Shown here piece by piece: positions 56,912 through 64,000 of a stretch of DNA of 64,000 nucleotides. Numbering within the stretch: position 1 is the first letter of the stretch; each line of letters starts with the position of its first letter. The DNA lies in NCBI RefSeq assembly GCF_040403615.1, contig NZ_JBBAKG010000004.1, forward strand, positions 1 to 64,000. Direction: 5' to 3'. Source of the stretch: Haliscomenobacter sp040403615 (GTDB taxonomy: Bacteria; Bacteroidota; Bacteroidia; Chitinophagales; Saprospiraceae). The position numbers were made by a program, and so were the translations under genes. The notes under the pieces were generated by a model. It was not told the origin of the DNA. It did no database searches and saw nothing but the letters and a program-made list of their open reading frames with translations.

Positions 56912-57346
56912 ATGGTCAAGTTTCTATCTTCAGAAGAAGAAAAACGAGTAATCGACTGCATCAAAGAGGCAGAAGCTGCTACTTCTGGTGAAATCAGAAT
57001 CCATCTGCAAGGCAAGGTCAACAAAACTGCCTGGGAGGATGCTCTTGTGGTTTTTGATCGGCTCAAAATGGCTGAAACACAAGAACGCAATGGAGTATTG
57101 GTTTTCATCGTACCCAAAGACCATCAACTGGTCATCATTGGCGATAAGGGTATCCACGAAAAGGTGATGAATCATTTTTGGGTAGAAGTACGCGACGAAA
57201 TGCTCAAGCATTTTCGAGACAAAGATTTTGCAGGAGGCTTGTGCACTGGCGTAAAATTAATTGGTGCAAAACTCCAAAAACACTTTCCTCCTGGAGATAC
57301 AGAACAAACAAACGAACTTCCCGACGATATTTCCTACGACATGTAG
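56912..57346 (+). CDS. TPM domain protein without signal peptide
   Basis: 144 aa. 'LSSEEEKRVIDCIKEAEAAT', 'SGEIRIHLQGKVNKTAWEDA', 'NGVLVFIVPKDHQLVIIGDK' and 'FAGGLCTGVKLIGAKLQKHF' match the TPM (TLP18.3/Psb32/MOLO-1) fold. It has no signal peptide or membrane span, so it is probably cytosolic or peripheral, unlike its neighbour at 57376. The lemA-TPM-TPM order is widespread in Bacteroidota. Function unknown. Confidence 0.9.
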   Translation: MVKFLSSEEEKRVIDCIKEAEAATSGEIRIHLQGKVNKTAWEDALVVFDRLKMAETQERNGVLVFIVPKDHQLVIIGDKGIHEKVMNHFWVEVRDEMLKHFRDKDFAGGLCTGVKLIGAKLQKHFPPGDTEQTNELPDDISYDM

Positions 57347-57375
57347 GCGCTGTTTTGTTTTAAAAATCCAAGTCC

Positions 57376-58173
57376 ATGAATACGATGAAATCCCTGTTGT
57401 TGTTGCTGTTAGGATCTATGTGGGTGCTGAATGGGGTTTTTGCAAAAGACATACCTGCCCGCCCACAAACCATGGTCAGCGACTTTGCTGGCCTTTTGAG
57501 TCCCGCTGAACGAAACAGCCTGGAACTCAAACTTCGGGCTTATGAAGACTCTACTTCGACCCAAATTGCCATTGTCATTGATAAATCCCTGGAAGATGAA
57601 GATGCTTTTGAGTATTCCTACCGTTTAGCGCAAGCTTGGGGAATTGGTCAAAAAGACAAAGACAATGGCATACTCATTTACATCGCCCAAGCCGAACGCA
57701 AAATTCGGATTGTAACCAATTCCGGGGTACAAAGTTTCTTAACCGATGCCCTGTCTAAACGCATCATCGAAAATACCATCAAACCTGCTTTCAAAGCGGG
57801 CCAATACTACGCTGGCCTCAACGGCGCGGTCGACAACATCATCCAAATTGGTGCAGGAGAATTTAAAGCAGATGACAAAGAAAAAGAAGGGAACGGTGTC
57901 CTTTCTTTCCTGATTTTATTGCTGATTATCGGTCTCGTTTTCTTTATTTTTTCTTACTTGTCTCGGCGCTCCAACAATAATGGTGGCGGATATGGTGGAG
58001 ATGGACGATACAGAGATCGGGGTTATGGCCCCGGAGGCTGGTTCATTTTTCCTGGCGGCGGTGGATTCAATAATGATTCTTCAGATCGCAACAGCGGTTT
58101 TGGTGGCGACGACTGGGGTGGTTTTGGTGGCAGCGATGGCTTTGACGGCGGTGGCGCCGGCGGCGATTGGTAA
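57376..58173 (+). CDS. TPM domain membrane protein with Gly-rich tail
   Basis: 265 aa. A signal peptide (MNTMKSLLLLLLGSMWVLNG) and a TPM domain ('VSDFAGLLSPAERNSLELKL', 'QKDKDNGILIYIAQAERKIR', 'RIIENTIKPAFKAGQYYAGL') are followed by one membrane span (about 175-195, 'VLSFLILLLIIGLVFFIFSY') and a Gly/Asp/Phe-rich tail ending 'DGGGAGGDW'. The TPM domain should face the periplasm. Third gene of the lemA operon. Confidence 0.92.
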   Translation: MNTMKSLLLLLLGSMWVLNGVFAKDIPARPQTMVSDFAGLLSPAERNSLELKLRAYEDSTSTQIAIVIDKSLEDEDAFEYSYRLAQAWGIGQKDKDNGILIYIAQAERKIRIVTNSGVQSFLTDALSKRIIENTIKPAFKAGQYYAGLNGAVDNIIQIGAGEFKADDKEKEGNGVLSFLILLLIIGLVFFIFSYLSRRSNNNGGGYGGDGRYRDRGYGPGGWFIFPGGGGFNNDSSDRNSGFGGDDWGGFGGSDGFDGGGAGGDW

Positions 58174-58209
58174 AAACCAGAACCAGTTTAAAGTAATAAT
58201 GAAAAGGCA

Positions 58210-59469
58210 ATGAAAAAAACCTGGGTTTGCTTGTGGGGACTTTTGCTTGCCTTTTCATTCCCTGGCTATGCTCAAAAATGGCTTTCCGCCAAAAAAATTA
58301 TTCGGGTTGATGCCCGTTCGATCCTCAACCGAGATTTAAATTTGGGGAATGGCTCCAATAACCGCAACTCTTTCGATTACCTACCCGACACCGCCCACCT
58401 GGCCCATTTTCCGATCCGGTACCTGAAGGTCAATGTCCATTTCATGAATGCCCGAAACCGGGCTTACAATTATGATGGAGAAGCAGCGATCCGTTTTGCC
58501 AAAGAATTGATCGATTACGCCAATCGGGATCTACAAACCAACAACCAACTCTGGCTGCCCTATCGGCAAAAATTGCCCGTGCTTCCTCCGCGCTACCAGT
58601 ACGTACTCACGCCTCGTCAGGCCAATGATGCGGGCATTTATTTCCATTACGACGATCAACTTTATTACTACATCCACAAAGGACCTACCGCGAATTTGTA
58701 CGATACAGAAGTTTTGGATAAATACCAGATCCAGAAAGATACGGTGTTGAACATTTTCATCATGCCGCACCATCCCGACAGCATGCGATCGGCTTGGTAC
58801 AACAAATCAGCGGGCGGCGTAGGGGTTATGCTGGGCAACGCCATCAAAATGGCGGGCATGTACGAAGGTCATCAACCAGCCTGGGCCTACCGAGGCGTAC
58901 TCAATCATGAAGTGGGGCATTTTCTGGGTTTGTTGCATGCCTTTTATGGGGACGGGTGCGAGGACACCCCTGAACACGGCAATCCCTGCTGGAACCGCAC
59001 TACGAATGCGCCTTGTGACACGGCAGCCTCCAACAACATGATGGATTACAATGCCTTGCAAAATGCTTTATCGCCTTGCCAAATCGGCACGATGCACGCC
59101 CGCATGGCCGATACCAATAGTTATGAGCGGCACTTTCTCGTCAAAAATTGGTGCATCCGGCAACCCGATCAAGATATCGTGGTGCGCGACAGTGTGGTAT
59201 GGCTGGGAGACAAGGATTTGTGTGGCAATTTGACCATAGCCGAAGGTGGCGTATTGAGCATCCAAGCAAGGGTTTCGTTGCCCGAAAATGCGCGCATTAC
59301 CTTGTTGCCAGGTGCCGTATTGCGGCTTGGGTCAAAGGCGCTTTTGCACAATGCTTGTGGTTTGGAGTGGGAAGGAATTGATGCACCCAAGCGGTTTTTG
59401 GCGGCTCGCGGGAAGGTATTCGCAGCACCAGGCGCAAGGATTCGTGGGGCTAAATTTTTGGATTATTGA
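58210..59469 (+). CDS. Secreted M43-like (pappalysin-type) zinc metalloprotease
   Basis: 419 aa. The signal peptide MKKTWVCLWGLLLAFSFPGY ends at AQ. The catalytic site is 'LNHEVGHFLGLLHAFYGDG', i.e. HExxHxxGxxH, with a Met-turn-like 'ASNNMMDYNAL', the pappalysin/M43 arrangement. 'GDGCEDTPEHGNPCWNRTTN' fits the Cys-containing segment of that family. C-terminal residues form a small beta domain with no obvious T9SS tail. Likely digests extracellular protein. Downstream of the lemA operon by 36 bp but probably independent. Confidence 0.85.
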   Translation: MKKTWVCLWGLLLAFSFPGYAQKWLSAKKIIRVDARSILNRDLNLGNGSNNRNSFDYLPDTAHLAHFPIRYLKVNVHFMNARNRAYNYDGEAAIRFAKELIDYANRDLQTNNQLWLPYRQKLPVLPPRYQYVLTPRQANDAGIYFHYDDQLYYYIHKGPTANLYDTEVLDKYQIQKDTVLNIFIMPHHPDSMRSAWYNKSAGGVGVMLGNAIKMAGMYEGHQPAWAYRGVLNHEVGHFLGLLHAFYGDGCEDTPEHGNPCWNRTTNAPCDTAASNNMMDYNALQNALSPCQIGTMHARMADTNSYERHFLVKNWCIRQPDQDIVVRDSVVWLGDKDLCGNLTIAEGGVLSIQARVSLPENARITLLPGAVLRLGSKALLHNACGLEWEGIDAPKRFLAARGKVFAAPGARIRGAKFLDY

Positions 59470-59511
59470 CCTACATCTGTTTTCTTTCCTTTTAGCAGCT
59501 TCGCTGCATGG

Positions 59512-59601
59512 TTTTTTCCACCACCTTAGGCACCTAAGAATCACCTGAGTCCATGTCATTTTTTCTTAGGTGATTCTTAGGTGTCTGAGGTGGTGAAAAA
59601 A
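59512..59601. repeat. About 34-bp-stem palindrome between convergent genes
   Basis: Arms 59512-59546 and 59568-59601 pair with one indel and two G-U type mismatches around a 21-nt loop. Each arm contains internal CCTTAGG and CACCT sub-repeats. T-runs flank both outer edges, so it can terminate in both directions. Stem sequence unrelated to the A and B palindromes. Confidence 0.8.
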
Positions 59602-59617
59602 AAGCCTCCGGTTATTT

Positions 59618-60529
59618 CTAAGACTTCTTCTTGTTCTTTTCATTCAACTGAAACACCCGGGAAAGGTTGAATCCAAATTGAATATCGCCCTTCAACCAAC
59701 TGCCATTGGCATCGGTCAGGAAAGCACGCTCATTCATGCCCACTGCATTGGAAAAATGCAATTGGAATACGTGCCCGCCCGTTTCGATGTCAAAACCGAT
59801 CGATGTGGGATTGAAAGTTGGGTCATTGGGAAAGCGATTGAACGCGTAGTAGTAATCAATGACCAGCGCTACCCGCTTGATGAATTTGTACCTTGCTCCA
59901 AAGCCCAAAGCAAACATATCATTGGGTGCCAATTGGTTTTCCACGATGTTGCGGTGCAGCCAGGTAGGCACCAATTGTGCAGAGAATTTTTCACTGAACT
60001 TTCTACCAACTATGGCTTGGGTGTAGTAAGCCAAGCGGCGGGTAAAATTGGGATCAACTTCAAGGTCGGCGTAAGGATCTTTCAACCCATTGAAAGTTGT
60101 TCCCGCTACCAATACTACGGATACAGGAATACTTTTGGCTCCTGTACTCTGCCACAAGACGCGGTACTTGAGAAAGCCATCCAATTCCTTTTTAGACGTA
60201 GTCCGACCTACACCTATCGTAAAATTGGAGGTCACTCCATAGTCAAATCCCAAACGCATGTTTGCGTTGTCCAGGCCAAATAGGTTGTAAAAGCCATCGT
60301 TGATTTTGCCAAAACGATGCAGGATTCGAAAATCCAATGCTCCCGCATCCAGCATTTCCATGCTATGACCGTTGATGACCCGGGGTGATTTGAATGCGTT
60401 GACGACCTTGTCACTTGAGTTGTCATCACCGAGCAAACCCAGTAAGCTGTCATCCTGAGCGAGCAGTGGGCTAAAAAAAGCCCCCAGTAAAAGCGCGAGT
60501 AGCGCCGTCCTTTGCCAGTATTTTTTCAT
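59618..60529 (-). CDS. DUF5777 family outer-membrane beta-barrel protein
   Basis: 303 aa. A signal peptide (MKKYWQRTALLALLLGAFFS) is followed by 'SPRVINGHSMEMLDAGALDF' and 'RILHRFGKIN', the DUF5777 entry motif, then regularly alternating strands to 'FGFNLSRVFQLNEKNKKKS'. It sits at the end of a cytochrome c / YceI / DUF5777 operon, a grouping seen in Bacteroidota. A role in electron-transfer-linked outer-membrane function is inference. The stop of the YceI gene is 1 bp upstream of its start. Confidence 0.88.
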   Translation of the reverse strand: MKKYWQRTALLALLLGAFFSPLLAQDDSLLGLLGDDNSSDKVVNAFKSPRVINGHSMEMLDAGALDFRILHRFGKINDGFYNLFGLDNANMRLGFDYGVTSNFTIGVGRTTSKKELDGFLKYRVLWQSTGAKSIPVSVVLVAGTTFNGLKDPYADLEVDPNFTRRLAYYTQAIVGRKFSEKFSAQLVPTWLHRNIVENQLAPNDMFALGFGARYKFIKRVALVIDYYYAFNRFPNDPTFNPTSIGFDIETGGHVFQLHFSNAVGMNERAFLTDANGSWLKGDIQFGFNLSRVFQLNEKNKKKS

Positions 60530-60530
60530 C

Positions 60531-61109
60531 TTATTTACCTTTTAGAATTTCCAAAGCTGCACTGATGCTGATTTTTGCACTTTCAGCAATTTTGACAAAA
60601 ACAACCGTAGGAATGTCAATTTTGTAATCCTTTAGCATCAGCTCGATACTGGAGCTTACCAGTATTTTGCCTTTTTCAACGGTGATGACCCCTTTTGTAG
60701 TAACTTCCTTGGTCACCCCGTGCAAAAACATGTTACCTGTCACTGTTACAGGATAAGTTCCGTCTTTGCTAAAGTTTACTTTGCTCAACTCATTGATTTT
60801 TCCCTTAAAAGTTGACTTGGGGTATTTTTCGCTTTCTACGTAGTTTTCGTTGAAGTGTTTTTGCATCAACGAACTGGCGAAATCAAATTTATTCATGGAT
60901 ACGGCCCATTCCATCTGGCCAGATGCAGCATCCAATACACAGGTTGCCACGGTGTTTTTGGCTTTTATCTCTTCGACATCGTCCAGTTTGCCTTCAGCAT
61001 CAAAAATTACCGTTCCGGTACGGGTAAAGTATTTTGATTGCGCGGTAGTTGTAGTAACATTGATGCCAACTAGCAGCATCAGCAGGAAGAAAAAGCGGAT
61101 TGTGTTCAT
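60531..61109 (-). CDS. YceI-like protein
   Basis: 192 aa from the ATG at 61109 (MNTIRFFFLLMLLVGINVTT, signal peptide). The YceI lipocalin-like fold is recognisable in 'KYFTRTGTVIFDAEGKLDDV', 'MNKFDFASSLMQKHFNENYV' and 'SEKYPKSTFKGKINEL', with 'VTGNMFLHGVTKEV'. Periplasmic YceI proteins bind isoprenoid or amphiphilic ligands. Co-transcribed between the cytochrome and DUF5777 genes, so it may serve a lipid or quinone-related step. It lacks a distinctive catalytic motif. Confidence 0.9.
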   Translation of the reverse strand: MNTIRFFFLLMLLVGINVTTTTAQSKYFTRTGTVIFDAEGKLDDVEEIKAKNTVATCVLDAASGQMEWAVSMNKFDFASSLMQKHFNENYVESEKYPKSTFKGKINELSKVNFSKDGTYPVTVTGNMFLHGVTKEVTTKGVITVEKGKILVSSSIELMLKDYKIDIPTVVFVKIAESAKISISAALEILKGK

Positions 61110-61176
61110 TAGATTAACGTTTTTTGGATTTGATTGGAAGTCTCGCGAATGCCCCACGAATAAATTAGTGGGTTGT

Positions 61177-61845
61177 TTAGTTGTTGAGGGCGCCTAGACG
61201 GATCCATTCCTTGATGGAGCTGATTTCGCAGGCAGGTAGTTTACCGTTCTCAGGCATGGGTACAAAACCTGCATCGTGATTGATACTGCCGTACAAACTG
61301 CCGTCCAAAGCGTATTTTTTCACCCCGGTGTACGTTCCGAGGTTTACCCCAGCAGAAGGAGAATTGCCGCTGTGACAACTGTTGCAAGAACGATCCAGAA
61401 TGGTTTTCACTGTTTTAGAGTAGGTAACCGCACTTAAGTCACAAGTCGTTGTAGAGCAGGTAGTGTTTTTGGCGCCTTGCTCTATCCAGAGGGCAATTGT
61501 TGTGATTTGATCAACACTCAGTTTATTGTATGGCGCCTGGGGCATAAGCTGCTCTCCTACCGAGATCAACACTTTGTAGAGCTCGCTGGCTTTGTAATCA
61601 CCAGGCACTACGCCATGTTCAATAACGTGTTGATAAGAGGTCAATTCCACACCTGCTGCCCGATCCTTGCTGTTGTGGCAACCACTTTGGGTACAATTGG
61701 ATACTAGGAGGGGCAGGATGTCCCTTTCAAAACATACGGGATTTACGTCTACCACTTTTTCTTGGGTACAAGCACTAAAAAGTGCCAATGTAGCAATGGC
61801 TAACAGGGTTAGAAAACCGAGAAAGCGTTTTTGTGTTACTATCAT
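61177..61845 (-). CDS. Lipid-anchored multihaem c-type cytochrome-like protein
   Basis: 222 aa from the ATG at 61845 (MIVTQKRFLGFLTLLAIATL), with lipobox 'ALFSAC'. Two haem-binding sites: 'VSNCTQSGCHNSKDRAAGV' is CxxxCH, and 'LDRSCNSCHSGNSPSAGVNL' is CxxCH, as in planctomycete-type cytochrome c domains (PSD1/PSCyt1-like). 'MPQAPYNKLS' and 'MPENGKLPACEISSIKEWIR' supply the distal Met/Pro motif. First gene of the YceI/DUF5777 operon. Palindromic element A4 lies 135 bp upstream. Confidence 0.88.
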   Translation of the reverse strand: MIVTQKRFLGFLTLLAIATLALFSACTQEKVVDVNPVCFERDILPLLVSNCTQSGCHNSKDRAAGVELTSYQHVIEHGVVPGDYKASELYKVLISVGEQLMPQAPYNKLSVDQITTIALWIEQGAKNTTCSTTTCDLSAVTYSKTVKTILDRSCNSCHSGNSPSAGVNLGTYTGVKKYALDGSLYGSINHDAGFVPMPENGKLPACEISSIKEWIRLGALNN

Positions 61846-61980
61846 ATCATTTAAATTATAAGGAAAGGCAATACCATCTGTTCTCAATTGTTATTGCCCT
61901 TCCTTTCAATACTATAAAATGACCTCAAGAGTTGCCTCTCTTATCAAGATTGGTTACTCCGAGGAGATGGAATCGTGTTT

Positions 61981-62109
61981 TAGTAACGCAGAAAAATTAC
62001 CTTCCCGATTTTGGCTTTTGAATAGGAAGTCGAACGGTTCATTTCAAGTGAGCTTCCTATTCAAAAGCCTCTAAAAAAATCGGGAAGTAATTTTTTGCGT
62101 CAGACTTAG
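61981..62109. repeat. Palindromic element, family A copy 4
   Basis: TAGTAACGCAGAAAAATTAC left end, CTTCCCGATTTT..AAATCGGGAAG outer stem, TTTTGAATAGGAAG..CTTCCTATTCAAAA inner stem, core CGAACGGTTCATTTCAAGTG, right end TTTTTTGCGTCAGACTTAG. Same orientation relative to the downstream (minus-strand) cytochrome operon as copies 1 and 5 have to theirs. Confidence 0.9.
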
Positions 62110-62121
62110 GTACAAAGATAA

Positions 62122-62625
62122 TCAGTCTTCATCGTGTTCTTCGTCGTGAGCCTGACCAGTTTTGTTGCCGTTGCTCACTTTTTCACTCCCATTAAACCAA
62201 TTGATGAGGGTGCGCTTTTGCGCCGCATTTAAGCGTGCTTCCGGGTGCATCCACAGGTAGTCTTGTAACGGCATTTCTCCTTCTGCAATTGTCTCTGGTA
62301 GTTCTTCGGTCGCTTCCGCAAGGTCGTGTGGAGAAGTAGAACCCCATTCTGAAAAGTTCAGCTTGGAGCGCGCTTCGTTGATGTGGTTTTTTACAATAAA
62401 AGAAACCGGCGCCACGTAAGCATACCAGGGATACTTTGATTCGTTGGAATGGCAATCGTAGCAAGCGGCACGCAGTAACGTCGCAACTTCTGTGGGCGCA
62501 CCACTTAATTTGAGGTAGTCTTGATTCAGATCAACAGCAGGATTTTTGCGGTTGACCGGGATAAATTGGATGAGGATCACTGCAATCAGTAGCAACCAGC
62601 CCACCATCTTGAGGATGCGTTTCAT
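62122..62625 (-). CDS. Haem-binding domain protein (cytochrome c-like)
   Basis: 167 aa. An N-terminal membrane anchor ('MVGWLLLIAVILIQFIPVNR') precedes the haem site 'LLRAACYDCHSNESKYPWYA' (CxxCH) and 'APVSFIVKNHINEARSKLNF', which is the PF14376 haem-binding signature. The C-terminus ends in a His/Asp/Glu-rich tail ('KTGQAHDEEHDED'). Probably anchored with the haem domain in the periplasm; partner unknown. Near but not obviously co-transcribed with the cytochrome operon, since element A4 separates them. Confidence 0.9.
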   Translation of the reverse strand: MKRILKMVGWLLLIAVILIQFIPVNRKNPAVDLNQDYLKLSGAPTEVATLLRAACYDCHSNESKYPWYAYVAPVSFIVKNHINEARSKLNFSEWGSTSPHDLAEATEELPETIAEGEMPLQDYLWMHPEARLNAAQKRTLINWFNGSEKVSNGNKTGQAHDEEHDED

Positions 62626-62689
62626 GACTTTGTTTTAAAAAAATTCCATAACATTTACAATTTCAATCAGGATCATTGCAGTAGGGTCA

Positions 62690-63868
62690 TCACTCTTCAG
62701 CCGATACTCCTGCGCCTTGTGCAGACACATAGTAAGCGCCTTTCAGGACAATAGCTGCATTGGGGGGCAATGACGCTAATGTCTGTACTGCGATGTAGCC
62801 GTTGCCGGCTGCACCAAGTTTTACGGGGATTTTATGGAAAATTGCGCCTTTGGAATCACTGCGCTCTTGATAAAAAATAAAATTTCCATCTCGTTCCTGG
62901 ATCACGGCTTCTTCGGGTAAAGCTTCCAGCATTCCAGTTTGAGTGAGGTTAATCTTGGCATTCAGAAAACCGCCTTTGGCCAGGTGCTGGTTATTGGCCA
63001 ATCCAGGATTGTCAAAACGGGCATGTACCTTGACCGTTTTGCGATCAGCGTCAACCGTCCGCTCCAGGTAATCGATGTGCGCCGCAAAAGCTTGATCACT
63101 GCCTCCCGGGAAGCTTAAGGCTACGGATTGGCCTGCTTTTACTTTAGCCAGGTCTTTTTCGAAAACATACAATACCGGATGCAAAAAAGCCAGATTGCTG
63201 ATTTCACAAACTGGGTCGCCCATGTGGAGCGCGGCTCCCATGCTGGCATCCATGCGCGTAACCAAACCTGCAATTGGAGCAGTAATCAAAAGCTCTGTAC
63301 GGAGGTTTTCGGTAGTCAACTTAGCAGGGTCGATCTGGTATTGCTTCAGTTTGGCCGCCAACAATTTGGAAGAAGTCTGAGCCGACCGCCAGTCTGATTC
63401 TGCTTTTTGAAAATTTTTGGTCGCGGTGGCATCGTTTTCATTCAAGGCTTTGTAGCGCTGGTATTCGGTTTCCAAAAACACCAATCTGTCTTTGTTTTCG
63501 AGGAATTGCTGCTGCAAATCGAGCAAGTCAGGCTTTCTTATCACCGCAATGACACCTCCTTTGGCCACCGTAACATTGCTGTGTACCCGCAATCCACTGA
63601 CAATGCCATCTGTAAATGCACTTACCTGGGCAATGTGTTCTTTGCCCAACACCAATTCGGAATTGGTTTCGAGGTACTCACTCAAAGGCCGCAAGGTGAA
63701 TGTTCCCATTTGGATATTCGCTTGCACGAGTTGTGCCGGACTCAACACAACTGTATTTGCACTTTCTGGTTTTGCCGTTTCCGATTTGGTTTCGGTTTCC
63801 GCTTTTTTGCCGCAAGCCACTACAATGAGGGCAAGGGCGAGGATGCTTATATTTTTGATGAAATTCAT
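62690..63868 (-). CDS. RND efflux periplasmic adaptor (CusB/CzcB-like)
   Basis: 392 aa lipoprotein (lipobox 'LIVVACGKK'). HlyD-family architecture: 'VSAFTDGIVSGLRVHSNVTV' and 'AKGGVIAVI' (lipoyl half), a long coiled coil ('DLLDLQQQFLENKDRLVFLE'), 'LLITAPIAGLVTRMDASMGA' (second lipoyl half), then beta-barrel and membrane-proximal domains ('LPEEAVIQERDGNFIFYQER'). Connects an inner-membrane RND pump to an outer-membrane channel; metal or drug substrate unknown. The partial gene at the window edge is probably the channel or pump of the same system. Confidence 0.92.
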   Translation of the reverse strand: MNFIKNISILALALIVVACGKKAETETKSETAKPESANTVVLSPAQLVQANIQMGTFTLRPLSEYLETNSELVLGKEHIAQVSAFTDGIVSGLRVHSNVTVAKGGVIAVIRKPDLLDLQQQFLENKDRLVFLETEYQRYKALNENDATATKNFQKAESDWRSAQTSSKLLAAKLKQYQIDPAKLTTENLRTELLITAPIAGLVTRMDASMGAALHMGDPVCEISNLAFLHPVLYVFEKDLAKVKAGQSVALSFPGGSDQAFAAHIDYLERTVDADRKTVKVHARFDNPGLANNQHLAKGGFLNAKINLTQTGMLEALPEEAVIQERDGNFIFYQERSDSKGAIFHKIPVKLGAAGNGYIAVQTLASLPPNAAIVLKGAYYVSAQGAGVSAEE

Positions 63869-63880
63869 TTTGATTGAATT

Positions 63881-63920
63881 AAGTAACGCAGAAAAATTAA
63901 CTTCCCGATTTTTTGCGTCA
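63881..63920. repeat. Palindromic element, family A copy 5 (internally deleted)
   Basis: The left end AAGTAACGCAGAAAAATTAA then CTTCCCGATTT is joined directly to the right end TTTTGCGTCA; the whole inner palindrome is missing. It sits 12 bp upstream of the RND adaptor start and 15 bp past the stop of the upstream gene, so it lies inside an operon. Confidence 0.8.
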
Positions 63921-63934
63921 TAGAGATGAAAAAA

Positions 63935-64000
63935 TTACAAATCCGCAATGAATTTTAATTCAACAACGGTTAGGCTGAGGCCGTACAAATTCTCCAGATA
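63935..64000 (-). CDS. C-terminus of an upstream gene (probable RND pump or TolC-type channel), partial
   Basis: The last 21 codons, 'YLENLYGLSLTVVELKFIAD' plus Leu, then TAA at 63935-63937. The sequence resembles the C-terminal tail of TolC/CusC-like channels and the position directly upstream of the adaptor fits an RND operon, but 21 residues are too few to be sure. Confidence 0.5.
   Translation of the reverse strand, partial: YLENLYGLSLTVVELKFIADL

Noticed and set aside
1..64000. CRISPR array or complete insertion sequence
   Set aside because: No regularly spaced direct repeats with unique spacers and no intact transposase were found; the dispersed palindromes are not array-like and the 23-bp tandem repeat has no spacers.

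Overview
The window looks like part of a draft chromosome of a Bacteroidota bacterium, most likely a Saprospira/Haliscomenobacter-type relative. Evidence: promoters of the TTTG-N19/20-TAnnTTTG type, two roughly 820-residue FtsX/MacB-type permeases, a secreted metalloprotease with a type IX secretion (T9SS) C-terminal sorting tail, DUF983 and DUF5777 proteins, a type B L31, and no strong Shine-Dalgarno sequences. Genus placement is inference. Two runs of exactly 100 N (9107-9206 and 51559-51658) are placeholder gaps of unknown true length.

Layout. 0-10 kb: partial Rpn-like nuclease, ABC permease, a LuxR-type two-component pair, a candidate small RNA, a RecB/AddA-like helicase with a degenerate nuclease end, and xisI beside a collapsed xisH. 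10-24 kb: a VWA/carboxypeptidase-regulatory protein, a beta-propeller amidohydrolase, a hypothetical protein, a lipoprotein, a second large permease, a serine hydrolase with a glyoxalase-like partner, and a rhodanese. 24-32 kb: a very unusual membrane protein with two D-Ala-D-Ala-ligase modules and three PASTA domains, then the T9SS metalloprotease. 32-39 kb: rbfA, recG, a NagX-like membrane acyltransferase, DUF983, ArsR, tRNA-Leu(GAG), mlaF-mlaE and a GNAT enzyme. 39-46 kb: two envelope proteins next to a Crp/Fnr regulator and a perfect TTGAT-N4-ATCAA box, a CotH-like protein, a spermidine-synthase-like enzyme, a GlmU-like enzyme and rpmE2. 46-54 kb: Nudix, a split HipA-like kinase pair, metG, a candidate structured RNA, a gap-joined pair of unrelated fragments, and cysM-cysE. 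55-64 kb: meaB, a lemA-TPM-TPM operon, an M43-like protease, a cytochrome c/YceI/DUF5777 operon, a haem-binding protein, and an RND adaptor with the tail of an upstream efflux gene.

The most striking unannotated structure is a dispersed family of about 120-130 bp palindromes. Family A has copies at 31.6, 34.5, 56.1, 62.0 and 63.9 kb; family B has copies at 17.2 and 41.4 kb. The stems of the two families differ in sequence, but both carry nearly the same apical core (AACGRTTCATTTTAAGTRA). Four of the five A copies have the same end facing the start of a downstream gene, and one B copy carries a full consensus promoter.

Other leads are the Ddl-Ddl-PASTA protein, the kinase-first HipA-like pair with no HipB, the four-hairpin small RNA candidate at 5793-5958, and the Fnr-type box beside the Crp/Fnr gene. 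No CRISPR array, rRNA or intact insertion sequence was seen.
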